DNA of 64,000 bases, from the NCBI GenBank assembly GCA_028386065.3, contig JAKUCV010006805.1, forward strand, positions 52,950 through 116,949, read 5' to 3'. The translations under genes and the position numbers were made by a program. This stretch comes from Turnera subulata. Its lineage: Eukaryota > Streptophyta > Magnoliopsida > Malpighiales > Passifloraceae. This document shows positions 9,978-22,114 of this stretch, piece by piece (position 1 is the first letter of the stretch; each line of letters begins with the position of its first letter). The notes below the pieces were generated by a model. That model worked only from the letters and a program-made list of their open reading frames with translations, was not told where the DNA came from and made no database searches.

Positions 9978-12900
9978 ATGGGTACTACTAAGCATTTTAG
10001 CCACAACCATGGCTTGACATTTTATGAGGAGATCGACGAGATTAATCCCAACTTACCAAAAAACAATATTGGACGTGAATTAGACGACCTGGCAGTACCA
10101 TGCGACGGATGCTCTGCTAATGTGTTTGGTGGTCCAGCCTATTTTTGCCATGTCTGTAGAAATTATATGCTCCACAAGTCATGCTTTGAACTGCCCACTC
10201 AGCTAAACAGTACTCCCCTTCACTCTCCTGATGATGATCACCCTCTCATCCTCTGTGTTAGCGACGAGGGGGGATTCATCTGCGATTGTTGTAGAAAATA
10301 CAGGCGACGTGGCTTTATGTACAGCTGTGGGGAGTGCAGGATCAACCTTGACAACAATTGTGCACTTCAGACCAAGAAGAGTAGCTGTGATCATCATCAT
10401 CAGAGCGACAACAAAAACCTCGTAACAGAAGTTGATCATTTCTTGGACCCACATAAGCTTGTCCTCTTGTATATTGAAGGTACTTGCTGTAGCACCTGCT
10501 ATGGGATCTTAACATCTGATGATGCTTGCTACGGCTGCCCACAATGCCGCTTGTTCCTTCACGTATCCTGTTTACAAGTACCGCAGGTAATACAACTCCC
10601 ATATCATCCTCACCCTCTTGGGGCCTCTTGGGAGAGTTATGATGATTGTGTTGTGTGCAAAGTGGACCACCCCTTCCTAAAGTACTATGTGTGCTCTGAA
10701 GAATCCTGTCACTTCGTTATTCATTTGCTGTGTGCTAATGATAATTTAACGTTGCAAACAACTCCCCTAAGACTCAAATCCCACCACCACCACGATCTGT
10801 ATTACATTATGCCACCATTTGCCCTTGCCATGGGCTGTACCGCTAAATGCGACAAGTGTCACCAGTTTACCTGGGGCGTAAACTATGTGTGTTTCGAATG
10901 TGGGTTCAGAGTCCACCCACAATGCTTGGATCTGCCGCCAAATGTTGACCACGACTGCCACTTCCATCCCCTCACCCTCAAGCTCTCATTCCAGGAAGAT
11001 GACTCCGGTGTGTATATCTGCCATGTTTGTGGGGAACAAAGAAACGGGGACTATCCTCTGTATTTCTGCGAGGACTGCCCAGAGGATGTCCCATACACTG
11101 CTCACATCGAATGTATAGTCTCTGACGACCACGAAGAAGAATCCTCTCGCCAGATAGTTCCAGTAAAGGAAGACGAAGGAGGAGAGCATAAAAGAGACTT
11201 AGACAACCAGATTCATGAGGTAAGAGCCTTTTTACATTTTCTAGTGTATCTTTATTCCTCTATTTACAATTGAGTGTGTATGTGATTACTTGTTTGATTG
11301 TGGTCATATTACTGTTATGCTTGTGTGGGAAGCAAGAAACGGAAACTATCCTCTGTATTTCTGCGAGGAATGTCCGCTGCTCATATAGAATGTATAATCT
11401 CTGATGACCCGTTCCAGGAGGAAGATGAATCCTTATGGAAGACCTCTCGCCAGATAGGCGCAGATGGCAAGGGCTTGCAAGTTATAGAACCTGCAGTAAA
11501 GGCAGACGAAGTAGGAGAGCAAAAAGGAGACTTAAAGATGAGCCAGACTCATGAGGTAGGAGCACCCCCTCCCCTCCTTTTTACAATTTCTGGTCTCTCT
11601 TTATTCCTCTATTTACAATTGAAAGTATGATTATGTGATTACTTATTTTGAATGTGGTCAGTCACATATACTTGCTACATGGACCAAATACATTCAAGCC
11701 CGCCCACATTTACTCTTGAATTTTCTCTTTGGTTACAGATTGACAGCCATGATCATCAGCTAACTTTTCATGCCAAACAAGGATTGGAGGTCAGGACCTG
11801 TTACGAGTGTAAAACAGACATCCATGGTGGTAAAATGTACACTTGTGAATTCTGCAACGTTCAATTTCATCCAGCTTGTACTAAATTCCCCGATGAGATT
11901 GGTGAACACCCCCTTCACCCCTTTCGCAAACGCCCCCTTCTTGGGATACAGTCCGTGAGTGTGTGTGGTCTATGTAGAAATATTAGCATGGGCTTCCATT
12001 ATGAATGTTTTACCTGCAATTACGCTCTTGATGCGGAATGTGCCTTTTTAAGTCATGATGAATATCAGAATTTCGATGAGAAGCATCCTAAAGTCACGAA
12101 TCAGCATTTCAGTCACCACCATCATGAACTCACCCTGGCCAAATGCAGCAGTGACCTTGGGATCTGTTGTGAGGTATGCCGGTCGCCAATTCCTGATAAT
12201 TGGGTATATTGTTGCTCAGTACGCAAATGCTGGTTCTTCCTCCACGAATCATGCTTGGAAATGAAGCAGGAAATACAACCATCATATCACCTCCCCCATC
12301 ACTTATTTGCAAAAAATTTTAATCGCCATGAAAGAATTTGCGGTGTCTGTCGATTAAACATACCATTTCTCGGGTATGAGTGTTCCAGGTGCCAGTTTTT
12401 CCTCCATACCAAGTGTGGAACTGTTCTTACATCCACTCTGAGACATGAGTTCCATGAGCACAATCTTTATTCTTTCGCGGCATGCGATCTATGGGATGGT
12501 GCTCCAAACAGCAATTTTCGGTGCTGCAAGTGTTCTTATACAATTAGTGACTCCTTCTACCGTTGTGTGAAGTGTGACCTTAATATACATCTGGAATGCA
12601 TCGGTCTACCAAATATAGTTATGCATGAATGCCATGTTGATCCCCTCACACTTAGGCATTCTTTCCACGAAGACTACGATTCTGGTGAATATTATTGCAA
12701 TGCTTGTGAGGAGCCAAGGAACCCAAATCATCCTTGTTATTTGTGTGAGGAATGCTGGAGTCAGGGTCATGTGTTCGTTACTCATGTTGGATGTGTTATC
12801 AACGAGGTAAAATTTCATTAATTTGTCTAAATTTTTCTTACTTCATTAGTAAATATGTCATTGGCAGTGATGTCATAATGTAGTAGCCTGCAGTTTTACC

Positions 12901-14028
12901 CAATACATTCGAGCCCCACATTTTCTTGCATTTTCTCTTTGGTTGCAGATTGAAAGCCATGACCATCAGTTAACATTCCACGCCAGACAAGGATTGGAGG
13001 TCAGCACCTGCTATGGGTGTAAAACAGACATCCATGGCGGTAAAAAGTACAGTTGTGAATTCTGCCGCATTCATTTTCATCCATCTTGTATTTAATTACC
13101 CTTTGAGATTGGTAAACACCCCTTTCACCCCCTTCGCAAACACCCCCTCCTTGGGATGCACTCCATGCATGTGTGTGGTCTATGTAGAAATATTCGCATA
13201 GGCTTCCATTATGAATGTTTTACCTGCCATTACGCTCTTGATGTGGAATGTGCCTTTCTAAGTGATGATCAGTATCAGAATTTCGATGAGAAGCATCCTG
13301 AAGTCACAATTCAACATTTCAGTCACCACCATGAACTCACCCTGGCCAAATGCGGCAGTGACCTTAGTGACATTGGGTTGCGTTGTGAGGTATGTCGGTC
13401 GCCAATTTCTGGTAATTGGGTATATTGTTGCTTAGTAGACGACTGTCGGTTCTTCCTCCACAAGACATGTTTGGAAATGAAGCAGGAAATACAACCATCA
13501 TATCACCTCCCACGTCACTTATTTGCACAAAATCTTTATGGCCTTGAAAGAATTTGCGCTGTCTGTGGATTAGAAATACCATATCTGGGGTATGAGTGTT
13601 CCAAGTGCCCATTTTTCCTCCATACCAAGTGTGCAACTGTTCTTACATCCACTCTGAAACATGAGTTCCATGAGCACAATCTTTACTCTTTCGCAGCATC
13701 CGATTTATGGTTTGGGGATGATGAAGAAAACAACAGATTTCGGTGTTGCAAGTGTTCCGATACGATTAGTGACTCCTACCGCTGTGTGGAGTGTGACCTT
13801 AGTATACATTTGGTATGCATCCCTCTACCAAAATTAGTTAAGGGTAGTTGTCATGACCATCCCCTTAGACTTAGGAGTTCTTTCCGGGAGGAGGACTATG
13901 ATTCTCCTCAATGTTATTGCAATGCTTGTGAGGAGCTAAGAAACCCAAATCATCCAGTCTATTTGTGTGAGGAATGCTGGAGTCAGGGTCACGTGTTCGT
14001 TGCTCATGTTGGATGTGTTATCAACGAG
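9978..14028 (+). CDS. DC1 (Cys/His-rich C1-like zinc finger) multi-module gene
   Basis: Coding exons are 9978-11219 (414 codons), 11739-12806 (356) and 12949-14028 (360). All are phase 0 with good GT-AG borders, and the exon starts share the sequence for I-[DE]-S-H-D-H-Q-L-T-F-H. Each exon carries a string of DC1 fingers (HxxH, CxxC, FxLHxxC spacings), which bind zinc and are typical of a large plant-specific family linked to stress, defence and hormone responses. Exons 2 and 3 are clear tandem copies. Exon 3 has TAA at 13093-13095 where exon 2 has AAA (Lys), so translation spliced through it ends after 48 codons. Retention of intron 2 would end the protein at VKFH. The likely product is therefore about 775-820 residues, with exon 3 mostly dead. 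The gene starts at ATG 9978 after a leader duplicated elsewhere in the window. Confidence 0.75.
11310..11565 (+). pseudogene. Remnant of an extra DC1 exon tail within intron 1
   Basis: This stretch repeats the last part of exon 1: the DNA for RN(G)xYPLYFCE(E/D)C is preserved, then a deletion, then HIECIISDD, SRQI and GDL..THE|GT. The flanking intron sequence is repeated too (TTTATTCCTCTATTTACAATTGA at about 11250 and 11600). Reading frames disagree across the deletion. It is either skipped as intron or used as a short cryptic exon (in-frame start after the AG at about 11340). Confidence 0.6.
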
Positions 14029-15169
14029 GTAAGATTCCATTCATTTGTCTAAATTTTTTCTTACTTCATTAGTAAATATGTCATTGGCAGTACTGATGAT
14101 CATGGCTGTCAATCTGCAACCAAAGAGAACCTTGGATCCCGACCCATGTCTTCATCAATTATTTTGAGATATATAGTACATAGATGATGATAGTGTTTAG
14201 GATTAGTGTATTCATTTCATTTGTAAGCTTAGTGTGAATATTGTTCCTTCCTATATGATATGAGATCGGAATTTCTTCTTCATATTGCTTCTCTTTTTTC
14301 CATTTTCTTTTGGCACTTCCACTGTTCTGTATCCACTAGTTGCTAAACTGGAATAGTTAGTATTGAAGCTCTTGGCCAAAATCATCAGCAGATATGCTGG
14401 AAAGAGAACCTTGGATCCCGAAAATCTTTCTGCGTATACAGCAGAAAGCACCTTCTAGCTCCGTAATATAACACATGAAACCCATTCCCACTCGTTAATC
14501 TATCATTAAATGCAGAATTAATAGTAGCTATATATACATTTGTAAAGGCTAATGCCATGGATATGGATATGTATGCAGTAGCGATGAACAGCTGGTTTAT
14601 GGCCAAGGAAAACTTCATTTATCTGCTATTGGTGGAAAGGATGTTTGCTTGGATGTTTCTCCCAAATGTTAGCTCACTTCATAAGAATCCAGGAGCTCCT
14701 TTTTCTCGCCGTGCACAAAGCATGCACACCAGGTATCTTTTATATTATCCATTCCCCTTTCAATGGAAGCCACTTGTAGCCTATAAGAAGGGGTACGGTT
14801 ATCATAATATTTTGTAAGCAGCTAGGTTGATCCTATTGACAAATTAAAGACGGTTTAGGACAGGTCAATACTATGTCACTTCTGTTAAATGAGCTGGGCG
14901 GGGAATCGTAAAGTATGGACCTTTTATGTCATTCTATCGATCAAATGTTAGTAACAGATCTGGGTATTTTTAGCAGGTATAGGATCCTACAATGATCCTG
15001 AGAAATGAATATGATGGATTCCTGGGGTTAGAAAAAATGGTTTTTCCTGAATGCCTTTGGAAAACAATAAACCTATTTCTACTGTTGAAAATGTGTGTTT
15101 CTCCCTCTGATTGATCCTGATATTTCTAATGTTCTCTAGATAACCAGACTTATTCCTTGCTTACTTTTA
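14029..15169. other. Intergenic, no gene recognised
   Basis: The first bases copy the start of intron 2 (TTTGTCTAAATTTTTTCTTACTTCATTAGTAAATATGTCATTGGCAG), showing the duplicated exon brought its intron with it. After about 14090 the sequence is AT-rich. The 15-base block GAGAACCTTGGATCC appears twice (about 14129 and 14404). An 86-codon frame at 14557 has no recognisable domain and I do not call it. Confidence 0.5.
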
Positions 15170-15174
15170 TTTTG

Positions 15175-15718
15175 GTGGAAGCTTTATTCGAATTAATGAA
15201 AGGGCTCATTAAGGATTTAGATGAAACTTATGAAGAGGTTTGTAGGAATTTTTTTTTCACTTTTCCTGTTATCTTGTTTGTGTTGTATAATTCTCATCAC
15301 ACTTGTAAATGTTTATCAGTCTGAAGTTTCCACACAAATGTGTTTTCCTTTTCTAGTGCAAGATATTGAGTAATTTTATTTTGCTGATCTGGTGTGTTTA
15401 TGCAACTATAATTTAGATTACTTATATAATGTTTTCTATCTGTAGGTTGATGAAGATGATTTCAAGGAGCAGAATTCTGTTGCACGTCCAATTCAAATGC
15501 TTTCTGATGAGGATCCTAACGAAATGTTTAAGGTACGTGATAGTTTTGAAACCTACATTTTGCTTTTTGAAACCTGAATTGGCTTATTCACGTTTGGAGT
15601 TGTGTCATGAAACATTTTATATCAGTTTTAACATGCAATCCACGATGACTTTCAGATCATCACTGTTGTGAAGAACCATGCCTTGACAGGAGGTCCAAAG
15701 CGCATTTGTTTTGTGTAG
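15175..15718 (+). pseudogene. VPS35: VPS35 (retromer subunit) gene fragment, three exons
   Basis: Three consecutive exons with intact splice sites encode a piece of plant VPS35, the cargo-recognition subunit of retromer in endosome-to-vacuole/Golgi sorting. Up to 15237: ALFELMKGLIKDLDETYEE. 15446-15532: DEDDFKEQNSVARPIQML and DPNEMFK. 15656-15718: VVKNHALTGGPKR followed by ICFV and a TAG. The real protein continues with LPFTVPPLVFSALxL. This fragment lacks one Glu of the usual EEQNSVAR and everything before and after, about 60 of nearly 790 residues. A CACTA-like transposon end lies 200-420 bases downstream, so capture by a transposon is possible. I infer a dead fragment. Confidence 0.75.
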
Positions 15719-15904
15719 GATGCCAATAATCAGACATCACTTTTGACTCTGTATAGGAAATTACATACTTATTTTGTTTATTGTTTACTTTATTAAGGCT
15801 TGATTATTTCAGAAATAATAGTTTAAATTATGCACTACTTTTTATTTTCTGTATTTTATGGAAATTAAATAGGAAAACTGAATGTTGTCAGCAATATTGA
15901 TTTA

Positions 15905-16137
15905 ATTTTTTTACAGAAATCACACATTTCTTACGGTTTTCTTACGGACTTCTTACCGCACTGCTAACTTGCATACGACTTCCTTACGGAACGTTCCGTA
16001 ATGAAACCGTAAGTAAATTTTCCTTACGGTCTCCTTACGGATTACTTACGGATTTAGAAACATAACCCTTTCCTTACAGATTACTTACGGTTTTCTTACG
16101 GATCGGTCCTTAAGAAACAACCAAGAAATTTGTAGTG
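15905..16137. mobile_element. CACTA (En/Spm) transposon terminus with subterminal repeats
   Basis: About ten copies of CTTACGG or its near variants (and one inverted CCGTAAG) lie within 200 bases and lead to CCAAGAAATTTGTAGTG. Its reverse complement CACTACAAATTTCTTGG is a typical plant CACTA terminal inverted repeat. I find no matching opposite end upstream in the window, so this is a solo or truncated end. The following TAG could be one arm of a 3-bp target duplication. Confidence 0.6.
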
Positions 16138-16142
16138 TAGTG

Positions 16143-18600
16143 AAGTGATAATATATAGGATACTGGCCTGCACTTTAATCTACCCCCAGTTGGTCCTGAC
16201 TAATCGACCTGGTACTGTCATATATGGGCTGACATATGATAAGACCACTCTTGCACTGGGTTTTGACTTATTATTTTTGGGCTTCATGCTTAAAAATGAT
16301 TCAATCGAGCCAGTCCAGTCCAGTTCAGACCAAAAAATGGTCGAGAGAGTGCTAGTAATGGCTCACCCACTCAGCAAGGCAAAAATATATAGTGTTACGT
16401 TAGCAGTAATGTTCTATTCCTGGTGTCTTTTAACAAAAAAAATTTGAACTAGTAATAATGTTTTTTGTGTGGTGTGTGTGGTGTCTTTTAGTTTGTAACC
16501 TTGTTTTGGAACTTTAGAGTTTGGTGTTCTTCCTGCTACCTGGTTGGAAACCATGTTGGAGACAGAGGCTGTTTGATCTCCGGACAAATTAGAAGAACCA
16601 ATCTGCCTTTGCAAGTATTATGACTGTTATGAATGTTTAATACCGACAGAAAATGGACAAGTAGGTTTGTTTTGTTGCATCATATTAGGAATTGACACCA
16701 TGTGGGTAGGGTGCTGTATATGAAAATAATCAATTTTAGTTTTGAAAATAGTTTTGGGATTTTAACCCCAAGGGTTAAATGTACCAAAACAAAAACCTGA
16801 AGGGGTTTTCTCATCTCGATTGGTGATGCATCTAGCAGTAACTAATTCAGACATTTTAGATTGCCTGGATTTCGGTATAGTTGCTATGCATATTACCTTC
16901 TTTCCTTAAATATTTACCTTTACCTGAAAGCCTATCTGCTATCCTTTTGCGGAGTTGATGGCTTTGTCTATATCCATATTATATTACAAGGTGTTTTTCA
17001 GATTGTTCTTCTTAATTGAATTTTTGTGGAGTTGATACATGTTCCACTTTATTTTGAGTACATATTGTTAGGGTAAACATGTTTGTTGGAATAACTATTT
17101 GTGTTGTGTTCAAAAGAAAACATCAACTTCAGCCTGTTCCAAGGGTACGGGAAGTGAACTTGGGGTAATAAATCATGATCAACAAATCTAAGGTAATTAG
17201 CAAGCTTATCCATTAGCATAGGCCAAATTGGTGTCCAGGACAGGACTCATTGATAGAACCTATTGACACCGTCATTAATTAACCGTGTTTGTTCTTTTTT
17301 CTCCTTTGTAGTAGTGTCACCTTAAAATTTCAGATTCATCATTTCCCGATGCCCTCAAATTTCTTTTTCATGTACTTCTGCAATTCGTTTTACTTTTACG
17401 GGTCAACTGGAGTGTTCTATTTTGTATTTACAGTTGAAGGTTCTTTGAGTTCTAAGAGGATGAGAAGAAAAATGGGGAGCAAATTAATTGAAGTCCACTG
17501 AAGGCTTCCTAGCAAATTCAGAACCACAAGCGCCATGCATTGAAGTCTGGTGAATTTTCATCGTCCTCCTCCTTCAGCCCTCACCTCTCCTCCGCCCCCT
17601 CCTTGCCGTACCCGCAACTCCTACAAACTTTCTTTCCTGCAGCCTTTCCCCATCCTCCCTTGTCGACCTCTACCTGATTCTCGCCTCCCGCATCTTCGTG
17701 ACCATTGTTGTCTTCCAGAACACCACCTGCGTACGCCGACTTCCTCCAACTCCGAGCAGCGGGCACAAGTACTTCCCCGTATCCATTAGGAGTTCGCCTC
17801 TGCAAACCTCCCTCACCATCACCCTCACAACTGGAACCCGAACTCCATCTTCCATTTCTTGTCCCCTCCATGTCCCTTCTCTGTCCCCTTCTAATTCTAC
17901 ATCATTTTCTCCTTCCCCTCATCATCCTCCTCAACATCATCAACTTCATCAGCATCATCAACCTCGGCAAATAATAAATTGAAACCTTCAAAATCTTGCC
18001 GATCATCTAGTTGTTTGATAGAAGTTCGGACCCTATCTACCCATATGTCTACGGTGCTCTCAAATGCATTAGAACCCTTGTGAACATAGCTTCACGACCT
18101 TCATCGCCTTCATAATTTTTAAAAAATATAGTGGGATTTATATACAAAGCGATTAATTGGATGATCACAAACTCGATTGTGAAAATAAATTTTAGTGAAC
18201 CGACAAAAAATAAAGGACCAAATATTAATATTGTTGGAACAAAGAATTGATTTTTATTTAGAAGATAACTGTATATAAAAGAAAATTTTGGTTGAAGCCA
18301 TGGGTAGATTTGGGATCTGAATAAATTTCAATGCCATTTGTATATCCAAATTAATCATCATCATCCTATTACTATTGTGGTAATATCTCAGATTTATCAA
18401 GATTAATTTTCTGCCCAAATGCAGCTTCATAAACATAAAAAGAAAAGAAAAAACTTCGCGGGCGAATATTGACTCTTTCACTATTTCCTTTCGTTCTTTC
18501 TAACAATAGTGGTAATCACAATCGTAATAGTGGTAATCTCACACAATAGTGGTAATCTCATCATCTATCGATGATAGTGTCCGACAATAGTGGTAATCAA
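16143..18600. other. Intergenic, no gene recognised
   Basis: No supportable gene. A C-rich stretch at 17,550-17,970 gives several open frames on both strands. One plus-strand reading has a hydrophobic segment followed by RRLPPTPSSG, faintly like a cytochrome P450 N-terminus, but there is no continuation. At 18,500-18,600 the short unit AATAGTGGTAAT occurs four times. Confidence 0.4.
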
Positions 18601-18620
18601 AACAAATTGTGTCCGAGTTA

Positions 18621-18970
18621 ACCCTAATACAAAAAGAGTAGAAAAGACACATTATATCTGCCTAAGGATAAAGTAACCATGCAAGAAACAAATGTATAAC
18701 CCTAATACAAAAAGAGTAGAAGAGACACATTATATCTGCCTAAGGATAAAGTAACCGTGCAAGAAACAAATGCATAATCCTAATACAAAAAGAGTAGAAG
18801 AGACACATTATATCTGCCTAAGCATAAAGTAATCGTGCAAGAAACAAATGCATAACCCTAATACAAAAAGAGTAGAAGAGACACATTATATCTGCCTAAG
18901 CATAAAGTAATCGTGCAAGAAACAAATGCATAACCCTAATACAAAAAGAGTAGAAGAGACACATTATATC
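18621..18970 (+). repeat. 78-bp tandem repeat, about 4.5 units
   Basis: Units start at about 18621, 18699, 18777, 18855 and 18933 (partial). Each contains ACCCTAATACAAAAAGAGTA, ACACATTATATCTGCCTAAG and GCAAGAAACAAATG. Differences between units are few, and the last two complete units are nearly identical, so expansion is recent. No coding content. Confidence 0.9.
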
Positions 18971-19204
18971 GTCTTCATAATTTTTTAAAAATATAGTTAA
19001 GAATAAAATTTAATAATAAGCAAGTGGAGAGAAAAAAAAAAATTATGCTTACCTGCATGGATGTCTGTCTTTGAGGATATAAGTCAGTGTCAATGACTGA
19101 TAATCTGACACATCATCTCCTTGTGGGTCAATATACTTAAATGGGAGCATTCGGATTAGCATAAGATTCCCAGATTGCGGTGCGTCTAACGATGAAAGCC
19201 GTAG

Positions 19205-20255
19205 ACATTCGGATATAATCAGTGGGGGAGGCTTAGGGGGGCAAAAATTTGACAATTTTATTCTCACCTATGTTTTTTAAAACATAATGTTGACATGGAT
19301 TTGAGAGATTTTTTCTTTATTTGTTTGTAGTTTACACTTTATAGATTTCTATTTGATGCATAAATTTGTGTATTTTGGTATATCGAATCTATATTGTGTT
19401 ATATATTTTTTTGGAAAGGAGGGTGGACCTTGCTTTCTGGAGAAAGGTATTGGTTGGGATTCTATTTATTGAGATTCTACTGCATTCCAAATGGTATTTT
19501 CTTACCAATAAGAAAAACCGTATTTGCTTATAATTTCCAGTCAGAAAAAGTTATTGCTTCTAATATATACAAAAAGTTATCTTTTTTTTTGTCGAAATCG
19601 GGATGTATATTATAAATATACCTGAGCTGAGTACATGATTAGGGGTCGGTAGAAAGGAGACGGTTCAAAGGGATCAGGCTCTAGTTGAATTTCATTGGAT
19701 TCTATGTTCTCTCCAATCCTTCTCTCTCTCTTTTTCTTTTCATCCTTTCTTTACCATTTTAGTCTAGGTTTTAAAATTGGAGAATAAGCCTGGGTTCTGC
19801 CGAGTTCTGACATTTGATCCAAACATTTTAAGTCTGGGTTTCGACATGGAGAAGATTGGAGACTAAAGCCCATGTATAAACCATTGGTGATGATAAATCT
19901 AACTCACATGACCCATAGATCCATAAAGGTAGTAGATAAAAGAATAACTCGGCCCATTTATGTACTGTTGAATGTTTATCTTCTTTGCTTTTTATTTGGT
20001 TATGTAATAATAATATTAGAGACTCACTTCACAGTAGTAATGCCTCTGTATATTGAAACTTGAATGACAACGTAGCCTTGTACGCTTCATCTAGTATACA
20101 AGGCTTCAATTAAGCCCAAGAAATGAGTCGGGCACGCTTCAATTAAGCTCGTAGTTTTTTTTGGTAAAAATTACACTGCTAGATTTTTGGGCCAAGCCCA
20201 ATAGTTCGTTACATTGATTCCAAAAAGATTTAATACCCTTATATTTTTTACGACG
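19205..20255 (+). repeat. Direct repeat, copy 1 (~1 kb)
   Basis: This matches 22,115-23,066 from GATATAATCAGTGGG to CTTATATTTTTTACGAC. The borders are not TG...CA and I see no PBS or polypurine tract, so it is more like a segmental duplication than an LTR pair. Its first 200 bases contain the dispersed repeat also at 6.0 and 38.15 kb. A 63-codon frame at 19,872 is shared with copy 2, but all four base differences change the amino acid, so it is not conserved as protein. Confidence 0.75.
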
Positions 20256-20557
20256 TGGTCGTAAAAAATAATGTTATTGTTCAACTTCAAGTCATTAAGG
20301 AAATCTCTAATGATGTTCCTCAACTTGTAAGCAACCACACATTGGAAAGCTAACTCACATGCATGTACACGCAGGCATGGTACCTGAGTTATATAATTTC
20401 TGTCCGACGCACTAATTCAGTGGCCATGGAAATCAAGGAATTGAAGCTCTAAATTCTTAAAATTGCAAATAACCACTGGACCAACCAAGTAGCGGGAAGG
20501 GGAGGAGTTTAAAAGGGGATGCGGATGTCCTTCGACGTGGCGCCGCTCCTTCATGAA

Positions 20558-20716
20558 CATCCGGCCTTTGCTGTGCTGTTTCTTCCCATCTCTGGTCTTC
20601 GATTGGTGGTGGTTATTCGGGTTTTAGGGTGGTTTGAATCCGGTCTTTGCCGTGCTGTTTCTTCCCCATTTCTGGTCTTCGATCGGCGGTGGTTATTAGG
20701 GTTTTAGGGTGGTTTG
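20558..20716 (+). repeat. 79-bp tandem duplication
   Basis: Two adjacent copies of a unit containing TCCGG(C/T)CTTTGC(T/C)GTGCTG, CTGGTCTTCGAT and GGGTTTTAGGGTGGTTTGAA. The copies differ at a few bases. No gene is evident around it. Confidence 0.8.
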
Positions 20717-21300
20717 AAGAATGCCTTATGTACAGACCTGGTGATACATATGGTGGTGGAGGCGGCGTACGGTTACAGAGACAAAGGAGAAGATTGTGGA
20801 GGCGGTGAGTTGGAGGATTGAGACAACGGCAAGAAAGGCAGGGGGGAAGGGACGAGGAGCGCATGGCATGGCGGTAATTTGCAAAATTTCTAAATCGGTT
20901 TAAAGGTTTTGATGAAAACTTTACTGTCATTCATTCATGATAATCTTTGGGGCACTGTCATATTAGAAATTTCGTAAGGCAAAAATGGTCATATCCAGTT
21001 TACTCTACCGTTCCCCGTTGCGCGAATAAATAAAGTCAAAACAGGTTTAAAGTAAAGATCATCAGTCGCCAAGTAAACGCACTAACGCTTTTGCTCTATT
21101 AAGTGTTGCATCGGTATCGGTACACAAATTAAAACAAAGAACACGAAAAAAACAAACATTACTCTATCCTTTAATTCGGTATAAAGATCATCAGTCGATA
21201 TGAATATGTAACCAAATCAAAGAGCATCAGTGGCTACGTTAAAACGCTACAACCAATGCGTTACAAAAGACCGCCGGTTTAAAGATCATCACATTACTTG

Positions 21301-21833
21301 CTACGGGTCGTTGAGGACAAACGTGATATCACATATTAATACCACGTTGCGAGTAGGATCTATCGGGATGCTTGGGTTTGGGCGTCGGCTTCGGGGAAGC
21401 CTGCGAAAATCTTCCTCTTCCTCATTGTCCTCATGAGATATTTGATCCACAGAAACGCGTGAAAGGTCAACCCATAAGCTTACGTTCTCTCCAAAAACGC
21501 GAGGCATTATCACCCTGTTGTATCTCGGGCTGAAGGCTACAATTGAGAGAAAAAGGTAATTTAGCAAGGGATAAAATTGACTTGTGATGTGAGACAAAAA
21601 AAAATTAAATAAATAAACAATACTTAAACCAGAACACCTCGAAAGTGGCGGCCGACTTTGAGTGTAAAGCTCAAGGACAATGATCGGCGATCACCCACCG
21701 GATCTCCGATAGCAACACGTCTGCCTGCGATATCATCCCCATCAATCCAAGGTCCACCACGAATCCATGGTCTACGACTGAATCCATCTTCGCCTCGAAG
21801 ATAATTGTCCATAGTCAGAATATCAACACCCAT
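21301..21833 (-). other. Possible two-exon gene of unknown function
   Basis: Two minus-strand open segments, 21,833-21,624 and 21,597-21,301, face the same way and are separated by AT-rich sequence ending in a good acceptor (CTCAATTGTAG at about 21,544). The first is rich in Gly, Asp and Arg (motif RRPWIRGGPWIDG). The second has an acidic run DNEEEEDF and ends in a basic/proline segment. I recognise no domain, and the donor phase does not fit cleanly. It could be a relic or chance frames between the two direct repeats. Confidence 0.2.
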
Positions 21834-22114
21834 TAGAAAATAGAATCACATAATTAGAATCACTAGCTAAGCAGATGTCAAATAAGTAATACTGACATAT
21901 TTCTTGGTAAGTGCCCTCATACGACCGTCCAAGCAAATGTATTCATTTGATATTGGCATAGGTTACTCTTCTCTGAGACTCACTTCTTCTTCTTTCTCAC
22001 GGAGAACCAGGTGTTCCAACTAATAGAAGCAGCAAATAAAGAGTAATGTGAGTATCTATTTTTTTGGAGAAATTTTATGGTGGAGACTCTCCAAGTTTGA
22101 TTTATTGTAGACTT

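Noticed and set aside
10203..13636. Minus-strand ORFs across the DC1 exons
   Set aside because: Shadows of the Cys/His-rich plus-strand coding sequence.
17550..17990. Cytochrome P450-like or other gene in the C-rich stretch
   Set aside because: Only a proline motif after a hydrophobic segment is suggestive; there is no heme-binding or other P450 motif and frames on both strands are open because of base composition.
18621..18970. CRISPR-like array
   Set aside because: Units are contiguous 78-bp tandem repeats without unique spacers, in a plant genome.
19872..20063. Short hydrophobic ORF conserved with 22,666-22,875
   Set aside because: All four base differences between the copies change the amino acid, which does not look like selection on a protein; it rides on a duplicated segment.
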